NCBI GenBank assembly: GCA_002049825.1
Contig: MVCZ01000130.1
Location: forward strand, 1-6,891
Source of the DNA: Candidatus Zhuqueibacterota bacterium 4484_188
Lineage (GTDB): Bacteria > Calditrichota > Calditrichia > RBG-13-44-9
Direction: 5' to 3'
DNA length: 6,891 bases
Shown here: positions 6,167 to 6,891 of the stretch, piece by piece
Numbering within the stretch: position 1 is the stretch's first letter
Layout: each line of letters opens with the position of its first letter
Made by a program: the position numbers and the translations under genes
Notes under the pieces: model-generated
What the model was told of the DNA's origin: nothing
What the model saw: the letters and a program-made list of their open reading frames with translations, nothing else
Databases searched by the model: none

Positions 6167-6891
6167 CTATTCAACGGTAATATTTTGGATTTCTATTTTT
6201 TGATTATTCAGTTTGGAAATAAATTCTGCCAGCATATTCAGGTCAACCGGTGCGCCGTTTAAATACAGGTTTCCGGTGGGGCTGAATCCGTCCAGAAGCT
6301 GCATATACTGGTCAAACTGGTCACCCAGAATTTGCTGCAGGTAAATCGATACCAGGTTTTCGGTGCCGGGCGTCTGTTCGCCTGAAGCAACTTTGAACTG
6401 GTACACATCGCTGTTTAGGATAATGTCGTTGGAAACGGTTTGAATAACAGCCTGAACAAACCAGTAGTAAGTAGCTCCCGGTTCCAGCATCCGGATGGGA
6501 CCTACGCTTTGTCCCACCTGGTTTCCCGTTTGACCATAAAAAGTCAATGGCGAGGAATCGGTAGGATACTGGAAAACCAGTTGCGGATAGCCTTCTATTT
6601 TGAGCACCGGTTCGTGGCTCAGCACATCCTGAATGGAGGCGTCTCCCGGGTATTTTTTGATAACGGTCAGCCGGGGTAGAGCGGTTCCAGGGTGGTTGGA
6701 TTCGTAATGGTTAAAATATTGTCTTTCGGGTGCTCGTCCGGTATCCATTGCCCCGTTCCGCCGCCCTGCTGGTAGGGCTGCCAACCAATCCAGAATTCAA
6801 AAGAGCCCGAGGGAAGTTTGCCTGTAGCCAGAATCTGCGATTTCAGATTCTCCACCCTATCAAAATCCAGGGAATAGTTCTTCAGCTCGAT
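6167..6891 (-). pseudogene. Frameshifted 3' part of an unknown, probably exported beta-sandwich protein
   Basis: The reading frame entering from the right edge encodes 74 residues (IELKNYSLDFDR... to NPTTLEPLYPG) and stops at a TGA (6667-6669). The -1 frame then continues without interruption for 168 residues, from RLTVIKKYPGD to KIEIQNITVE and a TAG at 6167-6169. Both parts look like coding sequence of one protein: the first has GSFEFWIGWQPY, and the second has LEPGATYYWFVQAV and DVYQFKVASG, which resemble strands of an FN3-like domain, followed by a probable helical region (VSIYLQQILGDQFDQYMQLL). The switch falls at a CCCC run (6673-6676). One missing base there, or a -1 ribosomal slip on CCC, would join the frames. 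The 5' end lies outside the window, so signal peptide and full length are unknown. I do not recognise the function. It is the first visible gene of the FecR/barrel/cyclase cluster and may act in the envelope. It could equally be an intact gene with a sequencing error. Confidence 0.7.

Noticed and set aside
6674..6784. N-terminal 37 residues of the 205-residue frame ending at 6167 (MAALPAGRRNG...) as a real gene start
   Set aside because: Over this stretch the other frame carries the protein-like sequence, so these residues are an out-of-frame shadow. The true coding enters this frame only at the CCCC run.

Overview
All convincing genes in this window lie on the minus strand and read from the right edge to the left edge. 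Moderate GC, Gram-negative envelope proteins and a tandem CCTGAGCGAAGTCGAAGG repeat in an intergenic gap suggest a Gram-negative bacterium of the Bacteroidota/Calditrichota/Ignavibacteria type. The taxon is an inference; no marker here settles it.

In transcription order the layout is as follows. (1) 6891-6167: the 3' part of a gene of unknown function with a beta-sandwich-like C-terminal half. Its reading frame breaks at a CCCC run near 6673-6676. (2) 6150-5467: a secreted FecR-domain protein, 16 bp after the previous stop. (3) 5347-3263: a large outer-membrane beta-barrel protein with two N-terminal beta-sandwich-like regions and a terminal Phe. (4) 2980-860: a membrane class III adenylate cyclase with a periplasmic CHASE2 sensor, three further transmembrane helices, a complete catalytic domain and a short TPR-like tail. 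(5) 653 to the left edge: the first ~217 residues of the ribosome-assembly GTPase Era.

Items 1-4 look like one envelope-to-cAMP module. A FecR protein and an outer-membrane protein sit outside the inner membrane, and the CHASE2 cyclase could turn a periplasmic event into cytoplasmic cAMP. There is no sigma factor and no TonB receptor, and this FecR has a cleavable-type signal peptide instead of the cytoplasmic anti-sigma region of classical FecR. The co-function is inferred from gene order and topology, not shown directly. Era is a housekeeping gene, separated from the module by a 206-bp gap that holds five 24-bp tandem repeats.

No tRNA, rRNA, insertion sequence, CRISPR array or convincing rho-independent terminator was seen. 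The 282-bp gap before the cyclase holds a plausible sigma70-like promoter, so the cyclase may be partly transcribed on its own.
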